Positions 1 to 11,927 of a stretch of DNA of 64,000 bases are shown piece by piece. A program made the translations under genes and the position numbers. The stretch's first letter is position 1; the number at the start of each line of letters is the position of its first letter. The notes beneath the pieces were generated by a model. It searched no databases, was not told where the DNA came from, and was given only the letters and a program-made list of their open reading frames with translations. Source of the DNA: Helichrysum umbraculigerum (Eukaryota; Streptophyta; Magnoliopsida; Asterales; Asteraceae); NCBI GenBank assembly GCA_949592205.1, contig CATIUR010000006.1:67266001-67330000 (forward strand), given 5' to 3'.

Positions 1-3000
1 AATACGTACTTGCAGTTCTGCAGAGGTGGCTGATGCCAATGCTAGCTGTAGTGTATAGTTTCCAGTAGTAACTACTTTGTCAAGATCAAACAAAACAGTC
101 CATGTAGTCGGTAGGTACGTCTTATTTCCTACATTCCTAGTGACATGAGCGAAAAACCAATCTGTTTTATAATCGCTAAGGCCAACCGTGTAGACCAGAT
201 CTCTATTAGGATAATGTTCTGTATAGCGATCCCACAAGCCATATTGCCTAAACCTGAAGTAATATAATTTCAGATGATATCACATTAACTTTTTTTTTTT
301 TTGTATAAATAAAATGAGATAAAAGAAGTTTAGAGAGACTAATTGGGCCTACGATTCTGTTTTTTCGGTTGCAAGTAATTGGTTCATGAGGGTTGGGTCA
401 GGTTCAGGGATAAAGAATTCAGCAGCTGTGCGATCTGGGACCCCGATTTCCCAAATTGTAGGACCATTTCTTGGTGGTTTGTATACAAGTGGACCCATTT
501 TGATTCTACTTCCTGGTAACAGATAAATCCGCAAATCTTGATAATTGTTGCATACATATAAATAGGAATGTATGAAAGAGACCAGTTAAAATTGGGAAAT
601 AACCTTGTAAGACAGTGATGACAGATTCGTACATATAATCACCAAGGTACCCAGGAACCCAAGCGTATAGATGATAATAACCAGGGCGGACGTTCTTAAT
701 CTCATAGTAACCTTCATCGTCAGTTTGGGTCCAGAACTGGTATCCCTATTTATTGAATATAGGAAAACAGTCAATATAAACTAAAGAACGGTCACCGAAA
801 TAATATAATATCGAGCGACGAGAAAAATGCACCTTATTTTCTTGTTGCCATGATCCAAGAGTACCTGGTGGGGCCAAGCCAATAAAGGCAGACTTGGCAC
901 GTGCTAATGCTACATCACGAACTAGTAGGATTCCTGATACGATACCACGTTGATGGGCACCAATGAACTCTGGAGAGTTTGGGAAATCATACGGCCAACT
1001 CTCCGTTTGCTTTAGCATCTATTAAATCACATACCATCTTGATTAACAACTAACAATATACCAACATAATACATTGCAACTTTATAAACAACCATATGCA
1101 AAGCATAACACTGCACAGAATCTTACCTCATCTTTGGCATCAACCCAAAGTGAAACAGGATTGTCTTCGGTTGTAACTGAGTTTAGATATATAAACACTG
1201 GGCCAAACACCTTTTTCCATGGCTCACCATCTCTAAATTTCATTCCTAATTCGATCCCCGCATAATGGGTGCTAAAGAACATCTGAAGGAAGATATAAAA
1301 ATGGATTATAAACCGATTTTTGTAGATGCATTCTTCAATGGTTCAAAACTGTCACCAGGTTTCCATCAACAGTCATGATACTTAGAGGTGGCAATATGGG
1401 CGGGTTGGATAATGGGCTCGTTCAAATGAGTTATATCATATATAGTGTCAAAACTAGCAGTGTTTGGTTAACTCTCAAACATTTTATTTATTTATTATTA
1501 TATATTAGGAAATTAAGATTACTACTGTAATACACTAAACTGTGATTACAATACAAAATATTGTTACACAAAGAATATAATCTAAATCTTTGAATATGTT
1601 GATTAATGAAGTTGTATGCAACCAAGATAGACTTTTGTCAACTTTCCACCCATTTGACCAAGTTGATCATTTTCTATTTAGCCAAATCCTTTTAGTTTTA
1701 GATAAAAAGAAACACAATCCGAATCAACTCATTAACTCGGGAAAAAATAGGTTAGGGAAATGTCTAGTGCGTGGAGCCGTGGACTTACAGAGAGAGTAAC
1801 AGGACCAGCATGAGAGGTGAGGTCTTGTTTGACCGGGCCAGCAGTACGAAACTCGTTACTTGGAGTGATCATCCAAAACCCAACAGGCGGGTCAGAGCAT
1901 ATCCAACCATGAACCCGGTTATCTTTATTTTCAGTCGAATATTGGTACTTGTCATCTACCTGTGTATACAATAATAGACATCTATTAATACAATAAAATA
2001 TAAGATAACAATGCATACTGTCTTGATAAACTGATAACTACTATACTTAAAGAAACTGTATAGTACCTCTCCCTTGAGAACAGAAATAGAAGGATGAGTC
2101 AAACGAACAGCTTCAGGGTAATCTAGGGGCACTCCCTTTTTTCGGTCATCAAATGATGGCATAATCCTTTGCCTTTCATCCGAAACAGCCATGTAACGAA
2201 ACCTTTTATTCAACAAATAATTAAACATATACATAAGGAGCTTGATGAAATCATATAGTATAATGTTACACGGTTTTATCAGAGAATGGTATCGAAAGGG
2301 AGCAATTTGACCCAAGTCAAAATTTGGACTTAAGTATTTTCTTTGTTCCAGGAACAATGTTGATATTCCGGCAACCCAACCAGTTCACGTTAAAGCGAGA
2401 CAGATTTATCGAGTTAAAGATAAACCAAGTTCAACTGTACATTCAGATATTGATGGCCCCAATGATCTAATGTTTCAACCTTGATTAACGAATTTTTTTA
2501 ATAAATCAAGTTTCTTTTTTTTAAGTTCTTGATGGAAATGTTAGTTGTATTATCTAAATATAAAACTTTATAGTTTTTTTGTATTATCTTCTATTTAAGT
2601 CATTTAAAAGTGTTCAGATTAACTAGTATAAAAGTGGGTTGTCAAATTAAAATGGGAGAATAAAGTAAAGACTAAAGAGCTTAATCCCCTGTTTTATGCT
2701 TTATCACCATCTATCTCTATCTGATAAATAAACTTAAATTAACAAAACATCCTTCTAATTCTAGTGATTATATTTCTGATGATGCCTTAGACCACTCCCG
2801 ACGTACCACGTCTGCGCCACACATGCGCCACATCAGCTTTTCTCAAAACTGACTGAAACTGACGGACCACTGCCGTCAGTGACTCCGTCACTTTAATTTT
2901 TGGGCCCACATTTAACAATTTACCTTTACTTATACACACACAAAAACAAAAAGAAAAAAGGAAGCGACAGAGCGTCGGTTTGGAGACGAAGGGAAAGTGA

Positions 3001-6000
3001 CGGACCAAGTGACACTTCCGTGCCAATGGTGTCACTTTGGAGACGATCGTCGGTTGCTAACCGACTGAAGCCGACGCAATGCGTTGCGAGGGGTCTTATC
3101 ACGCAATGTAAATGACATGGTACTGTTTAAAAAGTAGATAGAAAAAAGCGTTACATAATACATAACATAGTTTTTATATTATATAAAATACATTAGCATA
3201 ATCATTTTTATTTGTGTTGAATGTTTGAACTTTTGGCTCGTAATCATACTTGTTTATGTTGCATATTAATCATAGAAAAAATGATCTTCTGATAGAAAAT
3301 GTGTTTCATGTCCCAAAAGAGTTCACATATTCTAGCTTGTAGAATAAAAAACAGGAAACGGAAATTCATCTGCTCTTACAGTTTTTCTTGAAGCTTAAAC
3401 ACGATCCGACCTTGGTAGACATCAGCATCCGGCCAACCCTTTAAACGCTCGAAAATCCCATATGAATAGAATCCACTCGAACCCCGCAACACAATAAACC
3501 TTAATTTTACAAAAATAAGTAATCAGAATACGATATTTCAGTAATCAAATTATAAGTAAGACCAATATTTCATCATACATGATAACGTCTAGAGAAGGCT
3601 ATAATTACTCGAACGTAAAACAAATTATGAAAAGTTAACTTGTGCTAGCGAAATTACACACCTTTTGTCGACATTTAAGGAAACGTGAGTGTTTTTCTGA
3701 GAAATCGACCAACGTCTTTTGAATGAAAGTTCCACTTGCTCTTCGTCATTCTGAATAACATCTAAGCGTTCGCCGGTAAGCCTGCACAATATATATATAT
3801 AAAAAAATGTATAACACAAACTACATGACACCGTATTTAGCCTTCAACAATCTTTTGGCCTTCTTATAATCAGAAGGCATAAGTTTTGCAACTAACAACA
3901 ATGCAAAATCTATGTCTAAAACATAAAATTTATTCGAAAAATAATAACTTACTTGTCCAAATTGTCCTTTGAATTCAATGGATCACTCCAATTTACATCC
4001 CAATAACTGCAATAATTCAACATCAACCAAAACATACATAAACTAAAAAAAAAAACTTTGCACGCTTTACTATTACGCAGATATTACTAAGTAATCAAAA
4101 CAAATTTCATACCCTCGATCTGATTCTTCGTTTCGATCGTTCAAGATATTGTCAATTCCATTATACTCTATACCAGTGACTGTCCCTTCTGGACTCGCGA
4201 AGGTGATGCTAAAGATGCCGTTATCCACCACAACCTGGAACCACACATACAATTGATCGAACGTGTCCCGTAATTATTATTATTATCTATAAATATAAAT
4301 GATTAGTAAATTGTTTAGCAATTAATTAACATTTTTTTTCCCTGGAATCATAATCGAATATTAAAAAAAATTAATAACATGAAGGTTGTGTGAGTTTACA
4401 TGATCATCGTACTTATGCAATTGCACTGGAGGATATAACACCTGATGACCACCTCCCGATTTGTACTTTGCATCACTTCTACAATCAAAACATAAATAAC
4501 ATCATCAAACACCTTTTTTTTTGTCGTGGTAAACATGTTTTTTGCATGCTCATTAATCAAGGAAAACTATATCTATCAAATTTACAAATTATAGAAGGTC
4601 ATGAGCTAGCATGATCATTTTATTCACTGTTATGAATAAAATAAATAGTCAATATATAATTTACTGTGGATATATTAAAATTGAAATGTTTTTTTTTTCT
4701 TTTGTTGAGCCCATAAAACGTTCTGAGTCTTCGTAGTATGTCATCCATTTCATTTCGATTCTGAGGTGAGATCTTCTGTGGGTTAAATCTCTTGACCCAA
4801 ATTTTTATTTTAGTCCTTATTTCTCCAAAAGGTTTAGATCGGCGGGGAAACCCTGACCCCGTTAGGCAAATATTTCTGAAAGGATAAAAAAGTTTCAAGA
4901 TTTTAAGGGTACTTTAGTCATTCTAAGATGAACTAAACTAAAAAAATCCGACCCGGATACCAAAAGTGTAATGGATGACATACAGAGAGTAAGAGAATGT
5001 AATTTACCTAGTCCAAAAAAGTTACTTCGTATTAATTAGTGGATCAGTTATATACTATATGGTGTAGGAAATTAAATAACATTAACATAAGCTATTATTT
5101 GTGGCGTTATTATTAAAAAAAAAAAGTGAGTGGAAATATCACGGGGGTTATTTAATATACATTTATACGTTTTCGACATTTTGCGACAACAGAGTCCAGG
5201 TATTGGGTTTTTGCCAATTTTCTAGAAAGGTGTCAAATGTTTTTTGCATGTTAGTGGATGCCCCTAAGTTTTGGTTCATTTATATGACACGTACTTACCT
5301 AATACATATTCTTTACTATTTTTTTTTTTTATCATATATAATACTAATAATAGATTAAAATTGTATGAATGTTAATTATCTATAACGAAATTAAGAATAT
5401 TTTAGAAAACAACAAAACTTGTAATATTAAAAATAAATCAAAGTATATATATTAAATTAAAAGAATTGAAGTGTAAATAAGAAGAATTGGAGTGGTCCAT
5501 ATGTAAACTTGGGGAGTTTATTTATTATGATGGGATTATAGAATGGACAAAATAAAGATCACAAGACTGTGTTGAGACATGTGAAAAAGGTAAACACATG
5601 CTCACAGTAAAACAAAATATATTCCTTAAATTAGAAAGTATAAAGCATATGAGTTCTAATAATTGTATTACATTACTAGTATATATATAATCATTAAAGT
5701 AACTCCAACATGAGGAACAAATTATTCCAAATCCAATAACGGATTTTACTAACCTTTTTATTTAATAGTAATTCTTCATTTCATATATAATTGGAGTATA
5801 TAATACCTATTACAACATATAAATCTTGGCAAATCAACAACGTTACTCGATCTTGTCAAACGCATGGTATGTGGAAAGTGAGATGTAGATAGGGTAGAGA
5901 GACTGCTTCCAAAAAGACATATGATATGACATGTGGGTACATATGTTTAAAAAGTTATTTATATGATCGAAAAACATCATGGCAAATGTTTTTGAAATAA

Positions 6001-7511
6001 TATTAATCATGTGTCATAAGTTTGAAGATTTAAATTCTTGGGGTTCAAAATTAAGCAATGGTAATAATCGATAGATCACCCGAAATGGTAAATTATATTG
6101 TCTGTCTTATAGTATGTATTTAGTAAAAACGTAAAGCTTTAAATTTCATTGGCAACAAGTTGCATTTGTTCATGTGGTTTAAAAACAATAATCTAGATAT
6201 CGATGTTCCACCTTCTCGTGTCTAATCATACTATAAAAGTTAATGTATACTATATTAACAATAAAACGTACGAAGCTAAATTATTTGTCATTTTTATTCA
6301 AATTATGCCAACAAATAATATATGACTTGTGGTTGTCGTCATAAAGTCAAAGTAATAGGTCAACAAATCTACTATAAAGCATTAAAAAGTCAAAAGAAAT
6401 CTAAGCGAATGAGTACCAAACAAGAAAACTCTAACCAAATACGTACGCACCTATAGTTAACTCTATTATTAAGTTTCCCAATATATTTAAGATTAAACTC
6501 ATTTTTATATTTACGGGATGGAAAAGGTTCGATAATTATAATTTCTGCGCAGCTCTCTAACTTCGAGTAGAGGTATAACTATTTACATTTTCTTCTCCGC
6601 TATTAATTAGTATATGTTCTCTCAAAATATAATTAAAAAGATGATAAAAAAAAATTGTACGTTTAAATCTTTGTATTTGAATTAAGTAGATTCTATGATT
6701 ATTTGTTCATATTTGTGTTCTCGAGAACAAAAAAGAAGCGTTATTTCTTTTTACTTTTTAATAAATTAACCCATGTATTGTGAGTGCTCAAAATTTTTTA
6801 ATCACCCTAGTAAAAAGATTCCCAATAAAATAAAATATTCTTTTAATTAAGGAAACAAAATCCTAGGAAAAATAACAAAACTACTTCACGAAACATAATT
6901 ATAGTACCCATAACTAAAACATGATATCCATTTTGAACACAATATAATGCAAAAATAAAATAATATGTGTATAAAAAAAAATAATCAATATATTAGTTTA
7001 TGTTATTGCATGCATTTGAAAACCAAATTTTTAGCATCCGGTTAGACACTTAAGCCTTTACTAACTCCATTTTCATGTAATTGCAGGTATCATTCATTTC
7101 TCATCACCTATACTTTCGACCAAGTTCTCCGTTAAGAGGAGAGAACCATTTGACATGAAAACCGAAAAACGGATGGGTCGCTCCGTCTGGTTAAATGGGT
7201 CGGAATTGCCACCTGACCCGTATGCAATAAAACTTGCTATTTTGTAAAGAAACCGATCATCAAGAAATGAGACTGATGAAGTATATATATTAATTTATAT
7301 GCATGATCTTAATTTGTGACACACAAATGAAAAAGGAAAAAGATTTAAGATTCTAAGACATTTGCAGAAATGATCGAAATGATTAGGAAGGAAAGAAAGA
7401 AACTAACTGTGTAGTATTCAATGAGGTTGTGAACTCGACCGAAAGAACGAAGAAAACAGCAACGACTAATGCCTTGGATGCTAATAACACATCTTCCTTC
7501 TTCTTTCCCAT
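1..7511 (-). CDS. Rhamnogalacturonan lyase (PL4), 13 exons, 3' end beyond window
   Basis: Secreted enzyme that cleaves the rhamnogalacturonan-I backbone of pectin by beta-elimination in the cell wall. Exons, in coding order: 7511-7408, 4478-4400, 4234-4113, 4006-3953, 3781-3662, 3499-3380, 2202-2067, 1959-1789, 1282-1127, 1018-833, 745-604, 536-353, 253 to below 1. All twelve introns are GT-AG and the phases join without a break, giving about 609 codons; relatives I remember are around 650-680 aa, so some 50-70 residues are missing at the left edge. Exon 1 encodes a basic then hydrophobic N-terminus (MGKKKEDVLL, ALVVAVFFVL) that reads as a signal peptide. Family landmarks: ENKDNRVHGWICSDPPVGFW in exon 8, DGEPWKKVFGPVFIYLNS in exon 9, AHQRGIVSGILLVRD in exon 10, GPLVYKPPRNGPTIWEIG in exon 12, DWFFAHVTR in exon 13. 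No lesion seen. Family call is secure from remembered family sequence; substrate is family knowledge. Confidence 0.93.
2790..3095. mobile_element. PIF/Harbinger-like MITE inside a lyase intron
   Basis: About 306 bp, flanked by TTA on both sides (2787-2789 and 3096-3098). Termini are imperfect inverted repeats: left GACCACTCCCGACG, right end reverse complement GACCCCTCGCAACG. It is richer in CG than the surrounding intron and has no coding capacity. The 3-bp TTA target duplication points to the PIF/Harbinger (Tourist) group; the terminal repeats are degenerate, so the family call is moderate. Confidence 0.55.
4479..7407 (-). other. Large second position intron (2.9 kb) of the lyase gene
   Basis: This intron separates the signal-peptide exon from the mature enzyme. 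Donor at 7407-7406 and acceptor TGTAG ending at 4479 join in phase (CA plus A gives Gln). It is AT-rich, with no exon-like frame and no terminal-repeat element that I could delimit. Apart from short runs of A/T nothing stands out. Confidence 0.8.
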
Positions 7512-7790
7512 TTTGGACCTGCAAAATCTTTCAATAAATAAGTACTACACATAACAACAATCCAAAGTAAATGTACAATAACTGTTGTTTAAATTGTTAA
7601 TGACGAAAATTAATAACCTTTAAACAAGGATTATTGCTTTAATGTCTTTGAGCTTAACTTGTGAACCATAAGTCAAAGAACACAAACAAAACCTGTTTGA
7701 GAATCTAAGCCAAAATGGTGTGGTTTTGTGGGGTGAGGTGTGGGACAGTATATATATATGTATATGTTATATATATACCAAGCGTTACAA
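7512..7790 (-). promoter_or_regulatory. Presumed 5' leader and promoter of the rhamnogalacturonan lyase gene
   Basis: Immediately upstream of the ATG at 7511 the minus strand reads TTTTGCAG then GTCCAAA and the ATG, so a 3' splice site seems to lie at 7520-7519 and the leader is probably split by a short intron. A TA-rich run at about 7748-7780 could hold the TATA box. The exact transcription start cannot be read from sequence. Confidence 0.35.
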
Positions 7791-9133
7791 ATAAACTTGG
7801 TATGATTATAATCCCAATAACTTAAGACACTTTATATTGTTTCAAAGGGAAGGGATTTATATTTATAGTGTAAGGGAATGGACGAATTATGGTGAGTTTA
7901 GGTAGGTTTTAATATATTAGGTATGCTACCTTTACAAAAATTCAATTTTCAAGGTTGACTGTTTTTTGTTATTCGGACATAAAATATACTAGAGTTGTTA
8001 AATGATTTGGTAATGGAGCATTTAAAGGGATCAAATTTTCTCATAAGTAGGGGAATAAACACAAGGTTAATTTCAAGGTGTTAGGTGATTTTAATACTCC
8101 CTCACATTTTTCAACCGATGTATATATTTGATAATTTGCTTTTTTATAATAATATTTAATAATAATAATATAATATGAAAATTATGATACATGTTTATAA
8201 TCAATTATCTTTTGTGCATGAATACTAAAACAGAGATGATAAATTTACAAAAAAAAATATAAATAAAAATTTATAAAATGAAATGACATGGAGTTAGCCA
8301 ATAAAATCAATAAAGAGTAACATGTTGTTGATGTTATTTCTATGGAAAATGATAGGTAGATCTAAATTTTTTGGCCTAAATCGAGACATAAAAATATGAT
8401 TGTTAGATGTGAAAAATTGATTGGACGAGATTAAAAATATGTTTGGTAGATGTGAAAAATTGATTGGACGAGATTAAGAAGAAAAAAAATTCAACCAATC
8501 GCAGAAGTAAGTCTATTTAATTTGGTCTATATAACATTACTCTATTTTTATTAGTAATGCAAGTCTATCTTTTCCAAAAAGATAATAATTATTATAATAA
8601 TCAAATTTTGTATATATCTTTTTCCTCTTTCTTAATTTCTTTTCATTCACATGATTAGTTCACCTCATTTTGTCTACATGCTTTTGTAAACTTTTTGTAG
8701 CCTATTAGCATTATCAGACCACTTGCAACGCAAGCGCTACCACCACGGACATAGTTGGCTCGTAGTGGTGAGCGTTGTGGTTGGAGCATAGATAAAAGAA
8801 CACCAAAAAGTGGGGGCAACACATACTTTTTTATTGTTTTTCCTTTTCTTCACAAGTTTATACGTTGTAGCTTGTATTTAGTGGAGTCTACGTTTACAAC
8901 TTTTTTTTAACATTGTAAGGGTTGTGAAATAACAGGTACAATATTGTGGTGACATGACACTCAAAATCTAGTCTCAAAGTTTAACACATTAAGAGGTGTA
9001 TTTTTAGGTTCCCTTTTTTTAATTGTATCTAAGAAAAGGAAGTTGATTATTCGTAATTCCACTAAAGATATTTTTTATAGTATGCAAAATCGTAAAATGC
9101 TAGCTGCTGTAATATACAGATACAAACTAGTAA
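7791..9133. other. Intergenic AT-rich DNA without a gene
   Basis: No coding frame or RNA gene seen. It holds a 30-bp direct repeat at 8405-8434 and 8448-8477 (spacing 43 bp), and a partly self-complementary patch near 8718-8793 that may be the remains of a MITE but cannot be delimited. Confidence 0.6.
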
Positions 9134-9432
9134 GAGCACACGGAGTGGTGACGGCCTAAACACAGTGTTCTGAGTGAGAATTTTGTGGTGAGGATTTTGT
9201 GGAGTGGTAACAGTGTTCTGGACAGTGTTCTGGATAAAAAAACAAAGGATAAAAAACAAAGAAAAAACAAAGAAAAAGTAAAAAAAAATAATAATAAAAA
9301 AAGAGGACATCGTTTGGATCAGTGTTTGGAAGAGGATTTTGACGCAAGAACGCCGTCACGGAGTGGCAGAACGCCGTTTTACGGCGTTCTCGACGAAAAA
9401 TTTTGACGAAAACGGTTGCACTCCGTGTGCTC
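9134..9432. mobile_element. Tourist/PIF-like MITE with 14-bp perfect terminal inverted repeats
   Basis: Ends are GAGCACACGGAGTG (9134-9147) and its exact complement CACTCCGTGTGCTC (9419-9432), flanked by TAA at 9131-9133 and 9433-9435. Length 299 bp, non-coding, internal A-rich tract 9236-9301. A 3-bp TAA duplication with short perfect inverted repeats is the signature of PIF/Harbinger-derived MITEs. Confidence 0.8.
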
Positions 9433-9516
9433 TAATATTTCTTTTTTTTTTTTTCCTTTTTATGAAATTAGAACTCAGCATCATGTGTAATATATGGAAT
9501 ATATTTTACTCCATAT

Positions 9517-9619
9517 AATCATTTAACTTCTAATCACGTTTATTATCATTTTTATCCCAAAATATCTTTGAAAGGATTTTTTATTGCTCAAATAAATTTC
9601 CTTATAGAAACAGTCCCAA
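9517..9619 (+). repeat. Copy 1 of a dispersed ~100-bp direct duplication
   Basis: The segment running from AATCATTTAACTTCTAATC to CAGTCCCAAG is nearly the same as 11432-11530, about 1.9 kb downstream, with a few substitutions and small indels. Origin unknown; the second copy carries a hAT-like insertion at its right edge. Confidence 0.75.
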
Positions 9620-9941
9620 GAGTCTATATATGTAAAAGTCTTGCATTCTTGTCATAATGAGTATATATCAATATCAATATCCTTTCCAGAGTGGAGGTAG
9701 GAATTATCTATGGAGGGGGCAAAATCAAAATTATTTTGTGCTTCTTTATAGTTTTGAAGGGGCAAAATTTTACAATTGTCATTAATACCTTAAAAAAAAT
9801 TTCTTTTTACGTAATTTCAAAACTTTTGTGGGAGAGTTACCCCCGCTGCCCCCATTCTAGTTCTGCCCCTTATCCTTTCAATATTAAAAACAAGGTACTC
9901 AATGAATAACTTCTATATAACCATACATTCGATTCGAATCG

Positions 9942-9943
<2 letters not shown>

Positions 9944-9985
<42 letters not shown>
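9944..9985. repeat. (TA)n microsatellite
   Basis: About 20 uninterrupted AT units. The fold-back element that follows appears to have inserted into it, because a shorter TA run resumes at 10356. Confidence 0.9.
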
Positions 9986-9987
<2 letters not shown>

Positions 9988-9990
<3 letters not shown>

Positions 9991-10355
9991 AATAATGGTT
10001 TAATCACCAAACTTTCAATTTTTTTTCGTTTTAACCCTTCAACTTTTTTTTTAATGTTTTAAGCCTTCAACTTACGGGTTGACCAATTTTTAATCCCTTC
10101 ACTTTAATTGACCGTCGCTGTAGGGTTTTAGCGATGACATGTCGTCGCTGTAGGGTTTTAGCGACGCCATTTAGCGACGACATGTCGTCGCTAAATCTTT
10201 GGCTCCGGATACAAATGGCTTTTTCGTACGGTCAATTAAAGTGAAGGGATTAAAAATTGGTCAACCCGTAAGTTGAAGGCTTAAAACATTAAAAAAAAAG
10301 TTGAAGGGTTAAAACGAAAAAAAATTGAAAGTTTGGTGATTAAACCATTATTTAC
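9988..10355. mobile_element. Fold-back MITE with ~125-bp inverted arms inserted in (TA)n
   Basis: The left arm (9988 to about 10112) and right arm (about 10228-10355) are almost perfect reverse complements; they begin GTAAATAATGGTTTA and end TAAACCATTATTTAC. The non-palindromic core, roughly 10113-10227, repeats the words GTCGTCGCT and TAGGGTTTTAGCGA. Non-coding, 368 bp. Flanking TA runs prevent a clear target duplication from being read. As RNA it would form one long hairpin. Confidence 0.8.
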
Positions 10356-11431
10356 TATATATATATATAACATGTGATTTTAGATATAAGAACACATTCA
10401 TTAATCTATTGCAATTAAAAATCTATAAAGGACAAGACTTTCAAATAATACATTGATAAAATCACATGCTAAGGTGATTGATTATGATTGTATACTGTCA
10501 ATATATCTCACCAAGTCATTATCAATAAACTTGATTCGATTTCTTCATGTTAGAAATATTATAAAACTAATATTCGAATGAAGTTGTTAATCATTATCGT
10601 TGAAGTATATATACAAATCACAATTTTGATTGGCAATAACTTGCTTAGACTTTCGATAGCGAGAATCGTGTTTATAGATTATCATACTGTCTAGCATAGC
10701 ATATGAAATAATCTTTAACGATGGTCAAATGTACGTTTGTTGATATATTAAACTAGCTTCTTTGATTTTGTTTCTCAGAGTTATGTAAAGTTTGTACATA
10801 CTGGCATATTCTCTTGATCTAAATACACCAAATGCATATCAATGTATGATTTTTATAATATACTCAAATATTTGTTGATATAATAAAATAACCACGCGTG
10901 AAGCTTTTTGATTTTATTTATATTCTGTTAAGTTTCTGCTGTAATCTGAACACACCAAATGCAGATCAATGTATGATTTCTATAAGTAATCCCATAACTT
11001 AGAGAATAATACTCCTCAAGATAACAGGTGCATATGGTCATTAACCAATTCGTGGTCAACTGTTTGGTGATGTTTATATAAGATTCCATGAATTGTAATG
11101 TTATCGTCATAAATTCATTCTTAATTCATCAGAATATCAAAAAGGAAAAAAAAATTTTGATCACGTTTACAATGTACTAGCATGATACCCGCGCTATGCA
11201 GCAGAATATACTATTTTATTGTAAATAGTTATTTAAGATAGTTAGATGATTACCCGTGACAATTAGTTGATAGTAGAATTTAGGATTCGAGATACAATAG
11301 ATAAAAAGTGAAAAAATATGAAATTTATATGGTTTTACAAAAACTATAAATGGAATTGTTAAGTCTTACTTCTTAAAATTTTCCAAAAATAAAATAGCAA
11401 TATGCTCTATAAGTAGTTATAAATTATAAAT
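10356..11431. other. Intergenic DNA, nothing distinctive
   Basis: AT-rich, no credible gene. Only a weak direct repeat is visible (around 10808-10855 and 10930-10985, sharing ACACCAAATGCA and ATCAATGTATGATTT). Confidence 0.6.
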
Positions 11432-11530
11432 AATCATTTGACTTCTAGTCACGTTTATTATCATTTTTATCCCAATCTTTGAAAGGAATTTTTATTGCTC
11501 AAATAATTTCCTTATAGAAACAATCCCAAA
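11432..11530 (+). repeat. Copy 2 of the dispersed ~100-bp direct duplication
   Basis: Matches 9517-9619. Its last eight bases (ATCCCAAA) serve as the left target duplication of the hAT-like element at 11531. Confidence 0.75.
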
Positions 11531-11919
11531 CAGTCGTGCACAAAAACCGGTTCGGGGCCAACCCGACCCGACCCGAAAACCGAACCGGTTTTTGACTAAA
11601 AAAGTCAAAACCGGGTTTGACCAAACCAAACCGGGTTCAAACCGGTTTTTGACCGGGTTTGACCGGTTTTTTTGACCGGTTTTTTGACCGGTTTTCGGGT
11701 TTTGACCGGTTTTTTGATCGGGTTTGACCGGGTTTTGACCGGTTTTCGGGTTCAAAACCGGTTTCAAAACCGGTTTCTAAACCCTAAAGTCCAAACCGGT
11801 TTGGACCCGTCGGGTTCTAGAAAACCCGAACCGGTTTTGGTCAAAACCGGTTTTGACCGGGTTGGAATCGGGTTGAAATCGGGTCGGGTTCTAGAAACCG
11901 GTTTTTTTGTACACCTCTA
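11531..11919. mobile_element. hAT-like non-autonomous element made of GACCGGTTTT repeats
   Basis: Ends CAGTCGTGCACAAAAACCGG and, on the other strand, CTAGAGGTGTACAAAAA, which resemble the hAT terminal consensus (C/T)AGNGGTG. Flanks ATCCCAAA (11523-11530) and GTCCCAAA (11920-11927) agree at 7 of 8 bases, the 8-bp duplication expected for hAT. The 389-bp body is a degenerate array of GACCGGTTTT/GGGTTTTGACC words. Long frames cross it on both strands but only reflect the repeat. Confidence 0.7.
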
Positions 11920-11927
11920 GTCCCAAA

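Noticed and set aside
4390..4614. 74-codon plus-strand frame
   Set aside because: Its start is the antisense of exon 2 of the lyase gene and the rest is intron.
8718..8793. Another PIF-like MITE (AGACCACTTGCAACGC ... GTTGTGGTTGGAGCA)
   Set aside because: Arms are too diverged and no target duplication could be found.
11492..11920. Repetitive frames on both strands (KTGQNP, VLTGF peptides)
   Set aside because: They mirror the GACCGGTTTT repeat of the hAT-like element.
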